Source: Fomes fomentarius (lineage: Eukaryota; Basidiomycota; Agaricomycetes; Polyporales; Polyporaceae). From it: 64,000 nt of DNA. The notes under the pieces were generated by a model. It did no database searches. It was not told the origin of the DNA and saw only the letters and a list, made by a program, of their open reading frames with translations. The position numbers and the translations under genes are program-made. Below are positions 21,420-32,400 of this stretch, piece after piece; position 1 is the stretch's first letter; every line of letters starts with the position of its first letter. The stretch lies in the NCBI GenBank assembly GCA_022606135.1, contig JABYQN010000018.1:248001-312000 (forward strand), read 5' to 3'.

Positions 21420-22518
21420 AGGGCAGATGCGTGTGTGGCTCATGCTCCCAGCAGCGTCTGCTTTGCATCGATGTGATTATCAGGCCCAGGGCTCAGCGGA
21501 TGCTTGTTGTTTGAAGCCTGCGCGAGATGGAGGGACGATGGGGAGGTGCTGAGGCAGGGACGCTCCTGCCATCCGGCGGATACCCCCAGGTCCGCTGGGG
21601 GCGGCGAACTCGCGAGGATCCCATGGGCGGTACCGATGAGCGTGTCCACGATGCCCTCATCGTAGTCCTTGTCGAGTGCACGAGATGGTGGGATATGTAT
21701 TGAGTCCGTTGGCTCGCGTTGCACCAAGCAGTTGGCAGAACCAGACCTGTTTGAGCTTGATGGCTCGGGGCTTGGCTTCTGGCAGTACTCTGCGAGCTTG
21801 ATGCCAGCTTCCTCCTTGACATGACCTTGCTGAGGCGCCGCTGCCTACATCTGATGCTTGCGTTCCTTCTACACTGGATCCGCTGCAGTCAGACGAACTT
21901 ATCGTCCCTGTCATGGTTTGCCCTCCCCCTCCGGCCGTCCTCCTCGACCATGGCAGCCGCTTGTTGCACAGCAAGGTGCAGGGTCTCAGATGCACGTCCG
22001 CTTGGTGCATGTGCATCACCGTTGTATCGCCGACCGACCGGCTCGTGTACAAGTTCAGATATAGGCGGACGAGGGCGAAACGCACGACGAGCGTGACCAG
22101 GAGCGCCATTCTTTGCGTCTCAGAACTGACTGCCTTGAGGGACTGACCGAGAGCGAGCACGAGACTGGTACAAGTGCGAAGGAGGATGAGCGTAGTTCTT
22201 GAAGGGAGGACGTCCACGCTTGCGGTCCCACTCAAGGCCGTCAACAGGATCTCGTCTGTGCCATTCCTCGCGAGGGGGAAAAGGAGATCTACGCGAGACC
22301 GTCAAGACCTGCGCTGGGCCCAGTGGTTGATGCGCGGGATAGTCGGAAACCATGTGCCCGGTGGGGGAGGAGATGCCGATGTGGACAGAACCTGCATTGG
22401 GTAGAATGTAGGGTCGTGTGAATGGTTGTGGGTGCACCAGGTGACCGTGAGCCCCGGGAGGACCCTGTAGACGCGAACTGGAAAGGATGCCTGCACATGC
22501 CATGATCAACTCAAGCAT
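21420..22518 (-). pseudogene. Pro/Arg-rich fragment, possibly Cyc8/Ssn6 C-terminal region
   Basis: A frame opening at the ATG at 22518 gives a Pro/His-rich stretch with VSRRSPFPPREEWHRRDPVD and KRGRPPFKNYAHPPS, ending near 22120. A second frame (about 21800-21440) has DKDYDEGIVDTLIGTAHG and SNNKHPLSPG. These two halves recall the low-complexity C-terminal tail of fungal Cyc8/Ssn6 TPR corepressors. That is from memory and weak, because no TPR is present. Frame changes lie between the parts. The interval 20970-21420 holds only short minus-strand frames with no clear identity. Confidence 0.3.
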
Positions 22519-22842
22519 ATCGTGTGTCTGAGCATAGTATTAGTAGTTGACAGTGATACGAAAGCGTTAGACATACCTCATTATATGATGTGACAGCCGG
22601 GTGTCGATATGGATTGGGATGGCAGCAGTGTGTAACTTGTAAGTGCGTGGTGTGCATGCCAGGGTGTACAATGATTGATCTTTGCACACACGACCGTATT
22701 TGTCATGCACATACCATTGGCCAAGTCAATCCATATTTGACTTTTACACATCAATGCAGTCGAGACTGGGGAACACCGACAATAGCATAGGAGAGTGTAG
22801 TACAACAGGAGAGTACAACAGAAGAGCGATGGGGGAACATGG

Positions 22843-23397
22843 TGTTGAACTTCCCGACTACCGGCTGTGCTCGGACTGGAGTTGTGTACATTTGTTTATG
22901 GTCATATGATTAGATAGGCTGTGTTTCCTACTTACCATTTATGGTTTTCTTTGTGCTCCTACTGTACTTTCCCATGACCATATGGTTACTGTGCATTCCT
23001 GTGCATACCAGTGCGTTCTACACTGCACTGCACTCTTCTAGACCTTATGTCTGACTCATGCTATGACTGTATCTGACTCATACGCCGATACGGACTCTGA
23101 CTCATTGTCTTATGGCTACATGTGACTGCTTTATTCGCTGACTCATGGACTCATCCCTCATGTATATAAGCAGTCCCTTCTTCGCCTCTGCTCTTCAGTC
23201 GTTCACTCACTGACTGAAGAGTAAGTCTCTTACATACATATGCTCTATTACCTCTTACTGACTTAGTACTTGTAGTCTCTCTTTGTTGTGACTTACAGGT
23301 ACTTCACTATGCAATATAGTTGTTCGCTCACTGACTGAAGATCTCTCTTTGTTGTGACTTACAGTCGCTCCTCGCCTTACAGGTTCAGAGTTCATCA
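22843..23397 (+). repeat. 5' LTR of copia copy B
   Basis: A 555-bp LTR, TGTTGAAC...TTCATCA, immediately followed by the primer-binding site. R-region stem-loop: CTCTTCAGTC (23191-23200) pairs with GACTGAAGAG (23212-23221). Confidence 0.95.
23052..23169 (+). promoter_or_regulatory. Copia LTR promoter: TGACTCA x4 and TATATAA
   Basis: Perfect TGACTCA sites at 23052-23058, 23074-23080, 23098-23104 and 23139-23145, followed by TATATAA at 23163-23169. The predicted transcript start about 25-30 bp downstream falls at the 10-bp stem-loop beginning at 23191. Gcn4/AP-1-type bZIP factors bind TGACTCA. Control by amino-acid starvation or stress is inferred. Confidence 0.65.
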
Positions 23398-23415
23398 GGT
23401 TATGAGCCCTGTGCT
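23398..23415 (+). other. Primer-binding site, half tRNAi-Met type (copy B)
   Basis: GGTTATGAGCCCTGTGCT follows the LTR directly and is complementary to the anticodon arm of initiator tRNA-Met, as in copies A and C. Confidence 0.75.
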
Positions 23416-23944
23416 CTAATCAGTTGCTTCTCTGTCGACACTCAGCACGCAAACTCTGTTCGTCAACTCTCTGCCTGTGCACTCTCCTCCACTTTCCCTA
23501 ACTCTTGACTGTGCCCTCCGACACTGCTGCCAGGGGGACTTTACTGCGCTCGTGACGCAGCCCTGAGCGCTTTTCAGTAGTCGCTATCTAGTATCTCTGT
23601 ACAACCTTTGGTGCTTTCGCGGCACACGGGTTTTCAAGTATCCTCAGCCAGGCCATGCACTTGCGCCTGCCAGCTGTTGTAGCCGGGGTGGTTATCACCT
23701 TTGGACCGGAGGACAACCGTTTGGACCCTCCTTACTATACTCTTTTTGATACCTAGACTCGTATAGCTTTTCTTGGGCACAGTTGGCGACTTCTATCTGG
23801 ATTGTTGGGAATATCGGCTTCCTGACCTTCTGGCTCACCTCAATAGGTGTTCCTCTCTACCAGATCTCGCACGTGGCAAGTCAATCATCGCGTTTTTCTC
23901 TGAACCATTGTACTGGAGCCGCCTACTACTGCCAATAGTCCTCA

Positions 23945-24443
23945 GCTCAGCTCCGACTCTGAAGCTGAAGTCAACGCTGAACTTGCAGAACATCATTCTA
24001 CTGCATCGGCGTTTGATTGCTCGGAACAGCCCCATCTCTTCGATCTAGACGATCAGGTTGATGGTTATCACTACATCTATGACGACGAGGAGCAGGAGTG
24101 GGACCAGTGTGGTACACAGCTCTGTCCCAATCGCTACAATCAACTCCCTCTTCCGTATGAGCTGACCTTCCACTGGGCATATCCAGCAACTTGGCAGCAG
24201 GACACTGATCCACAACATGGAGTTCCTCTTCCCTATCTTCAGGAAGAAACTCATGCACAGCCCTCCTCGTCTCATCCTAATTTCTATCTCCGATTGCTCT
24301 TTGGAAACTCCCCTCCTGTCGATTCAAGTCCTCTTCCTCCAGTCTACCTTCCTCCTCCTATTGTCACTGCGCCCCCTGTTGCACCTATCACATCCACTCT
24401 AGACTTCAAGGAGGAATATCTTGATTCTCCCCAGTACCTCTGA
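23945..24443 (+). CDS. Leader ORF upstream of copia gag (copy B)
   Basis: Same leader frame as in copy A (SSDSEAEVNAELAEHHSTAS, acidic segment, Pro-rich tail), ending in TGA at 24441-24443. The gag ATG at 24450 is in the same frame, six bases later. The start is not defined. Confidence 0.4.
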
Positions 24444-24449
24444 TCCATC

Positions 24450-25817
24450 ATGGGAGATATCAAAGTCGACTCTATCCCTGTCCTCTCTTCGGCGAATCAG
24501 TACAACGACTGGTCTGCCAAGATGAAGGGCTATTTCATCTTTATGGACTGTTGGAGTGTTGTCAAAGGCGCTACTCATCCTACTGAGCAAGCTGCCAAGG
24601 ACAAGTGGGATAAACTTGATGGGCAAGCTCGCGGCATGATGTACATGCGTGTTGCACCAAACTTTCACTATGTTCTGGACACTCAGATTCCTGTCTCGGG
24701 TGGACAACCCAGGGACATGACTGCTGCTGAGTCCTGGGAAGCGTTACAGAACAAGTTTGGCAAGCCTAACAGTGCCCACGTCTGGGGTTTGTTCGAGTCA
24801 CTCGTTGCTGAGCCTCGGATGAACGAACAGAAGCCCCTTCAGGATCAGATGATGCGTCTTATCACATGCCTGCACGAAATCAGTAGCAATGGCGTCACGC
24901 TCTCTGACAACATGCAAGCCCTTCTCTTGATGTCCAAGATCCCGGAGCCGTACCAGTCCATGGTCTCTGCGCTTATGGCGACTACAGACCTCGACAAGGT
25001 CACTCTCGACAACATCCAGTCGAAGACCTTGGCTGAGGAGTCCATGCGCAAGAACGGCCAGTCTGCAAACAAGGTCTCCCAGACCAAGCCAAAGCCCAAG
25101 GGTCCCTGCTCTCATTGCGGGAGTGGCTCTCATCACGAGTCCAACTGCTATCAGAAGTACCCTGAGAAGCGTCCCAAAGGCAAGGGCAAGGGTAAAGGGA
25201 AGGACAAAGACAAGGATAAGGACAAGGGGAAGAATAAGGACACTTCTCATAACCATGCGCACGTCACTACCGAGTCTGTATCATCTGTACTTGTAGCCGG
25301 TTCGTCTAACATCGCTGCTTCTTTCTACGATGAGGCTATGGCCTCGAGCAGTGTGAACTGGACTGCATGGCTGATGGACTCTGGAGCCTCTCAACATATC
25401 ACTGGTGATCTCTCTGAGTTCATTGAGTACCAACCCTTCGGTTCGCCTGTACTGTTTAACACTGCTGGACAAGGTGATAGCAGCATCATTCAGGCACTTG
25501 GGGAAGGAACTCTGTCTGGAGAAACCTGGTTAGACGGTCAGAAGGTAGCAATTACTCTGAACCATGTCTACTACATACCAGGCACCATTGGTCACATCTT
25601 CTCAACTGGCTCCATTGAGCGCAATGGTTACTCCCTCTTTCAAGGGGATGGGCGCATGTGCATTTTCGACAAGCTGCCTGATGGCACTGTCAAACATGAT
25701 TCAACGATTCATATCAAGGATCATAAGATCCTGGAGGTGCGATACAAACCTTCGTCTAATTGTTATTGGACTATTATTGAGCTTCACAATGGCAAGCGCA
25801 TCCATCTCAATGTCTGA
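24450..25817 (+). CDS. Copia Gag-protease, copy B
   Basis: A 455-aa ORF identical in translation to copies A and C: capsid region, CCHC knuckle (CSHCGSGSHHESNC), KGKGKDKDK tract, protease DSGA. It closes with TGA at 25815-25817. Pol continues in the same frame after the stop. Confidence 0.9.
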   Translation: MGDIKVDSIPVLSSANQYNDWSAKMKGYFIFMDCWSVVKGATHPTEQAAKDKWDKLDGQARGMMYMRVAPNFHYVLDTQIPVSGGQPRDMTAAESWEALQNKFGKPNSAHVWGLFESLVAEPRMNEQKPLQDQMMRLITCLHEISSNGVTLSDNMQALLLMSKIPEPYQSMVSALMATTDLDKVTLDNIQSKTLAEESMRKNGQSANKVSQTKPKPKGPCSHCGSGSHHESNCYQKYPEKRPKGKGKGKGKDKDKDKDKGKNKDTSHNHAHVTTESVSSVLVAGSSNIAASFYDEAMASSSVNWTAWLMDSGASQHITGDLSEFIEYQPFGSPVLFNTAGQGDSSIIQALGEGTLSGETWLDGQKVAITLNHVYYIPGTIGHIFSTGSIERNGYSLFQGDGRMCIFDKLPDGTVKHDSTIHIKDHKILEVRYKPSSNCYWTIIELHNGKRIHLNV

Positions 25818-28710
25818 AAGTTCAAGACCTGGCACCACCGCTTTGGTCATGCAGGCAAGGACGTGCTGCGCAACCTTCCTAAGCATACTGAGGGGGTTGA
25901 TGCCATAGATCCTGCAGATGAAGAACCTTGTGATGGATGTGCTTTTGGCAAATCCACTCGTAACCCCTTTCCACCTTCTGAAAAGCATGCTACTGAAGTT
26001 CTTGAGCGAGTCCATATGGACCTCGATCGACCTATGCGCACTCAGGCTATCGGAGGTTGGAAATACTTCGCCAGTTTCATTGATGACTATTCTGGTCTCG
26101 CTCGTGCTTACTTCCTTATACACAAGTCTGACACGATCCAAGCATTCAAAGACTATAAGGTGTGGGCTGAGAACCAGACCGGCAAGAAGATCATATTGAT
26201 TGGCTCAGATCAAGGGGGGAATACACATCAGACGAGTTCTCTGCACTTCTTCGTTTGCACGGTATCGAGCACCAGAAGATTCTACCGGGTTTTCCTCAAC
26301 AGAATGGACGCACTGAACGCTGGAACTGCACTATCACTGAAAAGGCTCTGTCTATGCTTCACCAAGCAGGCCTTAGTCATGGTTTCTAGCAACTCGCTCT
26401 TGATGCAGCTGTTCATATCTACAATCGTCAACCTATGCGACGACACAAGTGGTCGTGCCCCATCACTGTTTGGGATGGTACCGTTCCGGACGTCTCTTAC
26501 TTCAGAGTGTTTGGGTGCAAAGCTTTTGTCCACGTGCAGAAGGCAAAGCGTGCAGGGAAACTCGACAAGAAGGCTGTCGAGATGATCGTTGTTGGGTATG
26601 AGTCTGGTTCCAAGGGGTATGGGTTTTGGAATCCAGCCAACCGCTCTAACGTCGTGTCCTGTGATGCAACATTTGATGAAGAGTCTTTCCCTGCTCATAA
26701 CCTACCTGGCAACCATCCTTCTACCCCGGACGACAGTCCGTTCTGAGATGATCAATCAGATGATTCCTTAAACGATGACTCTGATTTGGTTGATCCCAAT
26801 GATGCAATTCCTTTCATTCCTCCCAACCTCTTCGAACCACCACAACTTGACCCTCCAGCGGATGCCGATCCTGCTCCTCCTGCAGAAGCTCCTGCTGAGC
26901 CTCCTCCTCCTCCTCTGCAACATCCTCCTACGCTGCCTCCTGTCATTCCTCCTCGTCCTCCTCACAAATGTGGTCGTCACCCTCCAGTGGGAGCCAATGA
27001 ACCAAGCATTGCTCGTGACCGTCCTCGTCGCAAAAAAGCTGGTATTCCCCACAAGGACAGGACTGATAACAATGTGTATGACGATCCTGCATGTGCTGAT
27101 AATCAGATCGACAAGGATGGCAATCTGCATGAAGCGGAGACGATACTCACTTTCCTAGCTGCCACTCAGTATAAAGCTGGCTTACCTCAGTCACATAAGG
27201 AAGCCATGCATTCACCATGGCGCAAAGCTGAGAAGTTGGAGTTTGAGTCACTTATGGAGAATAAGACTTGGGTTCTCGTTCCTCGTCCCAAGGGCCGGCA
27301 TGTTGTCTCTAACCGCTGGGTCTATGACATCAAACATGATGGGCGGTACAAGGCTCGTCTTGTTGCAAAGGGTTACACTCAAGTGTAGGGAGAGGACTAC
27401 CATGAGATGTTCTCTCCAGTGGCGCGGTTTGAGTCTATCCAGTATTTACTCACGCATGCAGCGCTTGAGGACTGGGACATCGAGTCAATGGATGTCAAAA
27501 CCGCATTCCTGAATGGTGATCTAGATGAGGAGATTTATATGGAACAGCCGGAAGGCTGGGTCGTTCCTGGGAAGGAAGATCACGTCTGTCTACTCAAAAA
27601 GGCTATCTATGGTCTTAAGCAGGCGTCGCGTCAGTGGAATGCGAAAATCCATCAATCGCTTCTAGATCTGGGATTTACACGGACATATTCTGATGCTGGG
27701 ATCTATGTATATCGGCGACAAGGGGGGATCACGTCACGATTGTCGTTCTTTATGTCGACGATTTACTTCTGATGGGCGATCAGTCTAGTCACATCAAACA
27801 AGTCAAGCATTCGCTTTCTAAGCAGTACAAGATGACGGACTTGGGATCTGTACAGCGCTTCCTTGGTCTTCGCATCACTCGTGATCGATCCACTCGTATG
27901 ATCGACATTGACCAGGAAGAGTACATCCAGTCTGTTCTCGAGCGCTTTCAGATGGCTGACTGTAAACCCTCACGTACACCCCTTCCTGCTGGTGCTGTCT
28001 TGGCAAGTGCCGACGAACCAGCTTCCGATCAGTTCAGGCAACGCTACCAGAGTCTCATTGGCAGTCTTTTGTACGCCATGCTCGGAACGCGTCCTGACAT
28101 CTCCTTCACTGTCACACGGTTATCGAAGTACAATGCCAATCCCTCTGAAGCGCACATGAGTTATGCGAAGTATGTCCTGTGTTACCTTCAAGGGACAAAG
28201 GCGTATCGCTTGCGCTACAAGGGAGCGTCTAATGACGATCTGATCTCCTATTCGGATTCAGATTGGGCCGAAGACTGTGATGATCGGCATTCTACCTCTG
28301 GCTTCATCTTCTTGATGGCAGGTGGTGCTATACCGTGGGCTTCAAGGCATCAGCCTACCATTTTGCTCTCCTCTACTGAGACGAAATATAAAGCGGCCTC
28401 TGATACCTGTCGTCAGTTGATCTGGCTGAGGACGTTTGGCGATGAACTTGGTGATGACTTGACCAGGCCGACACCCATGTGTCTAGACAACCAGGGTTCG
28501 ATTTTCCTGTCAGTCAATCCAGTAGTCGACCGGCGTACCAAGCACATAGAGATTCGCTACCACTTCATTCGTGAACAAGTGGAGTCTGGCTCTGTCGAGA
28601 TCTTCTATGTTGCGACTGCGGATCAGTTGGCTGATTCTCTCACAAAGAACGTGCCTTATTCTATTCTGGCAAAGTTTGTTGATGAGGGTCTTGTTTCCAT
28701 TGCATCTTGA
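25818..28710 (+). pseudogene. Copia pol, copy B, inactivated
   Basis: Same domain order as copy A. Breaks seen: six-G integrase run at 26214-26219 (frame lost after GSDQGG), TAG in place of the integrase Trp near 26388, TGA near 26744, TAG at 27386-27388 after KGYTQV, and a six-G run at 27722-27727 that shifts RT just before the active site. Downstream, the RT/RNase H frame is open from 27772 to the normal stop at 28708-28710. The polypurine tract GAGTGGGAG (28713-28721) lies next to the 3' LTR. Confidence 0.92.
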
Positions 28711-28721
28711 ACGAGTGGGAG

Positions 28722-29275
28722 TGTTGAACTTCTGGACTACCGGCTGTGCTCGGACTGGAGTTGTGTACACTTGTTTATGGTCATATGATTAGATAGGCTG
28801 TGTTCCTACTTACCATTTATGGTTTTCTTTGTTCTCCTACTGTACTTTCCCATGACCATATGGTTACTGTGCATCCCTGTGCGTACCAGTGCGTTCTACA
28901 CTGCACCGCACTCTTCTAGACCTTATGTCTGACTCATGCTATGACTGTATCTGACTCATACACCGATATGGACTTTGACTCATTGTCTTATGGCTACATG
29001 TGACTGCTTTATTCGCTGACTCATGGACTCATCCCTCATGTATATAAGCAGTCCCTTCTTCACCTCTGCTCTTCAGTCGTTCACTCACTGACTGAAGAGT
29101 AAGTCTCTTACATACATATGCTCTATTACCTCTTACTGACTTAGTACTTGTAGTCTCTCTTTGTTGTGACTTACAGGTACTTCACTATGCAATATAGTTG
29201 TTCGCTCACTGACTGAAGATCTCTCTTTGTTGTGACTTACAGTCGCTCCTAGCCTTACAGGTTCAGAGTTCATCA
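28722..29275 (+). repeat. 3' LTR of copia copy B
   Basis: A 554-bp LTR ending TTCATCA, followed by target duplication CATGG. It differs from the 5' LTR by a handful of transitions and one indel, so this copy is slightly older or less homogenised than copy A. Confidence 0.95.
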
Positions 29276-29280
29276 CATGG

Positions 29281-29525
29281 CCACACGTTACTCACCAACA
29301 AGACGAGAACATCCAAGGCACATGATACTCAACGGATTCTGAGGGAGCAACCAGGCTTGCAGCAAGGGTATGTGAATTTGTGAGACAGACTAGTTAGTTG
29401 CATGAAACCGTCCTGAGAAAGATAATATGCACCTTGTGGACTGTAATCCCAAGCACATACATCTCCCAAGTTGCTTGATCTAGAAGCTACAATGTCCTTG
29501 GCGTCTTCTCGCAAAGAGAGCCTGA
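29281..29525 (-). pseudogene. Coding-like fragment interrupted by copia copy B
   Basis: Minus-strand reading gives LREDAKDIVASRSSNLGDVC, then, after a probable 45-nt intron (GTGCAT...CTAACTAG), SVSQIHIPLLQAWLLPQNPL and a GTGAGT donor near 29300. The copia insertion lies about 16-20 bp past that donor, so it may have landed in an intron. The continuation left of copy B could not be recognised. No family is known. Confidence 0.3.
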
Positions 29526-29734
29526 GGACACGAAGGATATGCGGGTGCCAGGGTCATGCAGAGGTCACTCAATGCTGCAGAACGGTGTATTCGAGACAGG
29601 GTATTTTGCCAGATGCAGATGATGGGTCCAAGATGTAGACTGGGTGGGGCTGGAGACAGCTAGGGGAAGTCAAACACGGAGGTCAAGATTGGAAAATAGG
29701 TTGTGAGTGCTATGTCACATATGTGCGTGTAATA

Positions 29735-29832
29735 ATGGTCACATGGGGGCCCTGTCACACGGGGGCCTGTCACACGGGCCTGTGTCACACGGGCCTGTCA
29801 CACGGGGGCCCTGCTGTCACACGGGCCCATCA
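29735..29832. repeat. TGTCACACGGG minisatellite
   Basis: About six imperfect units of TGTCACACGGG followed by a variable run (GGCC, GGGGCCC) in head-to-tail order. The sequence between 29833 and 30520 shows no convincing gene; the plus-strand frames across the satellite are a by-product of the repeat. Confidence 0.8.
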
Positions 29833-30379
29833 CTCGCATCCACACACCAGCGCCAAGCTTGGCAGAAGGGCATTGACCAGGTTGTTATTCAGTCAGAAGT
29901 GGACCATTTTGGATGAGACAACATGCAGGTTGAAGCCATGCTTGGCAGCTTGAAAATGGATCCAGCTGTGTGATGATTGAGAGATGGGAAGGGGTGGAAA
30001 AGGGCTTGACAATGGAATAAATCGGAAGTCTGGGGCAGAGCATCAGAAGACCTGCAATTGTACTGAGAGCTCTGAGGCAGTGCTCTCAGCGGCCGTCAGT
30101 AGCGCTCAGTGATGGCGGCCTCAGGAGTGGCTGTGCTATATCCTCCTGCAATTCCAAACACACTAGTTTACATCCACCTACTCTATGTACATGCATATGA
30201 ATGGTCATATCATTATATAGACATGTTGACCAACCTATATGTGAAGTTTGAAATCAAACAGACCATGTGCAATGCGGGGATTTGGCAGAGGAAATCAGGA
30301 GAGTAATAGGCAGGGAGACTCACCTTGTTCACTGAACAACCTCCGACCGAGGAAATTCCTGGGCTTCATACCGAGGAAT

Positions 30380-30555
30380 TGATTGTGTTTTTCCCCGTGA
30401 AAACACACGTTGAGGGGGGATTTTACGGGTGCTAACACAGTCCTTGGTGGCGAGCATTTTCCAGGTCCAAGTGGCACATTTCCGGGTCGTATTGATGGGC
30501 TGGCTAAAAGGGTTCGATTCTACTGTTATCACCGTGGAAATGATATACACGGTGA
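30380..30555. repeat. Two small hairpins in a non-coding stretch
   Basis: TGTGTTTT and AAAACACA form an 8-bp stem near 30386-30409. TCACCGTG (30529-30536) pairs with CACGGTGA (30548-30555). The segment 30300-30720 between the minisatellite and the divergent gene pair otherwise shows no gene. Function is unknown. Confidence 0.5.
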
Positions 30556-30725
30556 ACAACAGTGGAATTTTTGCTGCGGTGTAGATACGGTGATTGCTAC
30601 TGGACAGCAGCCTGCTGTCAGCACAATCATACCAATGAGTTGTCTGTGCATGAATCACATGAGATGGCATAGATGACGAGCATAGTACATGGTGACATAG
30701 TGACATATGGGTATTCGAAACTTAT

Positions 30726-32054
30726 TCACTCATCATCAGGCCCTGTCTGACGATGCTTCTTGTGGGCACAGAGGTCCTCGTACTCGACCTTGTTGTCATC
30801 GCTCTCCTCCTCGTCACTGCTGTCCTGCTTGTCCATACCACCCTTGTCTGCATCCTCATCCTCATTCTCGTCGTCTCTGTCTTTGTTGCTCCCACTGTTG
30901 CTGTCACCCTCAAATTGTGCCAGTGCTGACTTGTGGCTATTCTGGACTCCCACCACCTCCTCCTGCCCTAGCCCGTCCACTCCATCAAAGTACATCCCGC
31001 CCATCACTCCTCTGCCATCCTCCTGCTGCTGCTCATCATTACTTCCAGATGGATTGGATAACTCACTGTTCCCACCAGACTGTGTAGTAGCTGGGATGAC
31101 CTTGCCCAAGATCTTCCTCAGCTTGAGGGCATGGCGGCCCTGCGCATCTTCAGAGATGACAGCACGCCGCTTCTTGACCAGGTGATGGCGACAATTCATG
31201 AAGAATTGGATGATAATCTGGGCCGTCGCCCAGTCATCCTCGAACCGAGCGAGGCAAGGAACTTCCTCATGTGCCTGCTACATGGTGAGAACCTGCCAAA
31301 CTGAGATGCTGGTTTGTACTCACAGCGGCAAATACAGCACCCAACGTGGCTGCATCTTGCTCACGGATGCCCTTGCGCCAGTTGAGCTGGCCAACGATCA
31401 CCAGGTCACAAACAACTGCCTGAGCTCAAGGGTAAGAGTGTATTTGAATGTATATGTGTGGAACTCACCAAGCAGTCGAGATACCTGCACTTCTTCATTG
31501 GGTCCTCATTGGCCTTTGAGCCCCACCCCATCGCCTCCCGCAACTTGTAGTCACGTCCACAAGTACCCTTGGGCTTCGGTATGATCTTCTGTGTCTCTGC
31601 CTTGCGCTTGCAAACATTTTTCACCTGTTCCTCAGCTGCCTCATGAGTGGCAACCTCCGCTGCCATCTGAGCTTTAAACAGGTGGTTATTGTCAATCCCC
31701 ATCTTTGGCACATCAAACCTTGAGAAGTACGTGTGACGTACCTTTCATCTCGTCAAGCTTGTGGAGTAGTTCGCATGCGCGCTCTGCAGTAAGTCCTTCC
31801 TCTGGTATACCGTCTTCCTCATCCTGCTGATGGTCTCGCTTCTTCTTGGTTTTCTTGCTAGGATTCTTCTGTGGGCTTGGCTGCTGATATCTGGTGTTCT
31901 CAGTAGAAGTAGGCTTGGACACCGCTGCACTTTGGGTCTGGCAGGTGGTTGCTATGGCAGGTGTGGCAGACTTTGCTACAGCTGCTGTAGTACCCGACTT
32001 CTCCTTGGTTTTCTCCTTCTGATTTTCTTTGCCTTTTGTGATGGCTTTTGGCAT
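30726..32054 (-). CDS. Unknown basic/acidic protein divergent from the CACTA transposase
   Basis: A multi-exon minus-strand gene beginning MPKAITKGKENQKEKTKEKS at 32054. Exon 1 (to about 31745) is Lys/Thr/Gln-rich and ends EERAC/ELLHKLDEMKG-like. Exon 2 (about 31715-31470) has MGIDNNHLFKAQMAAEVATH and KGTCGRDYKLREAMGW. Exon 3 (about 31425-31325) has VIVGQLNWRKGIREQDAATL. The last exon (31270-30726) has ARFEDDWATAQIIIQFFMNC followed by a strongly acidic tail (DENEDEDADKGGMDKQ). Introns have GT-AG ends. Basic N-terminus and acidic C-terminus suggest a nuclear, nucleic-acid-associated protein. I do not recognise the family. Divergent pairing with the transposase, about 350 bp apart, raises the possibility that it is the element's second gene. 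It appears unbroken. Confidence 0.5.
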
Positions 32055-32400
32055 GATGCTGTGGCTCCTCAAGAGGTGCTGGGAAGTGTGATGAGGGTAT
32101 GTTCTGGGTGATGAGTCAAAGGCAGCAGACTCTGTTGAAGGAAAGGTGTTGTTGAGTGTTTCTCACGGTCCCAGGGAGACTCGAGTCCCTCTGGCTTCAG
32201 TTTGCAATTTACCTGCTTGTAAACACTACATCTGCTTATTGTTACTTTCAAAATACACTCTGACTGGGGGTGCACTGAACTCAGCCATCAACGGTGTGAA
32301 GAAAATAATCAGACAAGTTTATTCCAAGCCAGCAGTGCGTATAAGTGACTACGACAATTAACAGTGCAGTATTGAACGTAAGAACTTGGTGCATAGAACC
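32055..32400. promoter_or_regulatory. Shared divergent promoter interval
   Basis: This 346-bp gap separates the two head-to-head genes and must hold both promoters if they are expressed. GTATAAGTG at about 32338-32346 is a possible TATA element for the plus-strand transposase. No other site is clear. Confidence 0.3.

Larger units (their letters stand above)
22843..29275 (+). mobile_element. Ty1/copia LTR retrotransposon, copy B
   Basis: A 6433-bp plus-oriented element with LTRs at 22843-23397 and 28722-29275, flanked by a perfect 5-bp target duplication CATGG (22838-22842 and 29276-29280). Its internal sequence is almost identical to copy A and shares most of A's inactivating changes. It differs from A by having six instead of seven G in the integrase run (26214-26219). 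Confidence 0.97.

Noticed and set aside
30722..31185. Plus-strand ORFs opposite the acidic tail of the 30.7-32.1 kb gene
   Set aside because: Ser/Leu-rich translation is the complement of Asp/Glu codons; the minus strand has the coherent exon structure.
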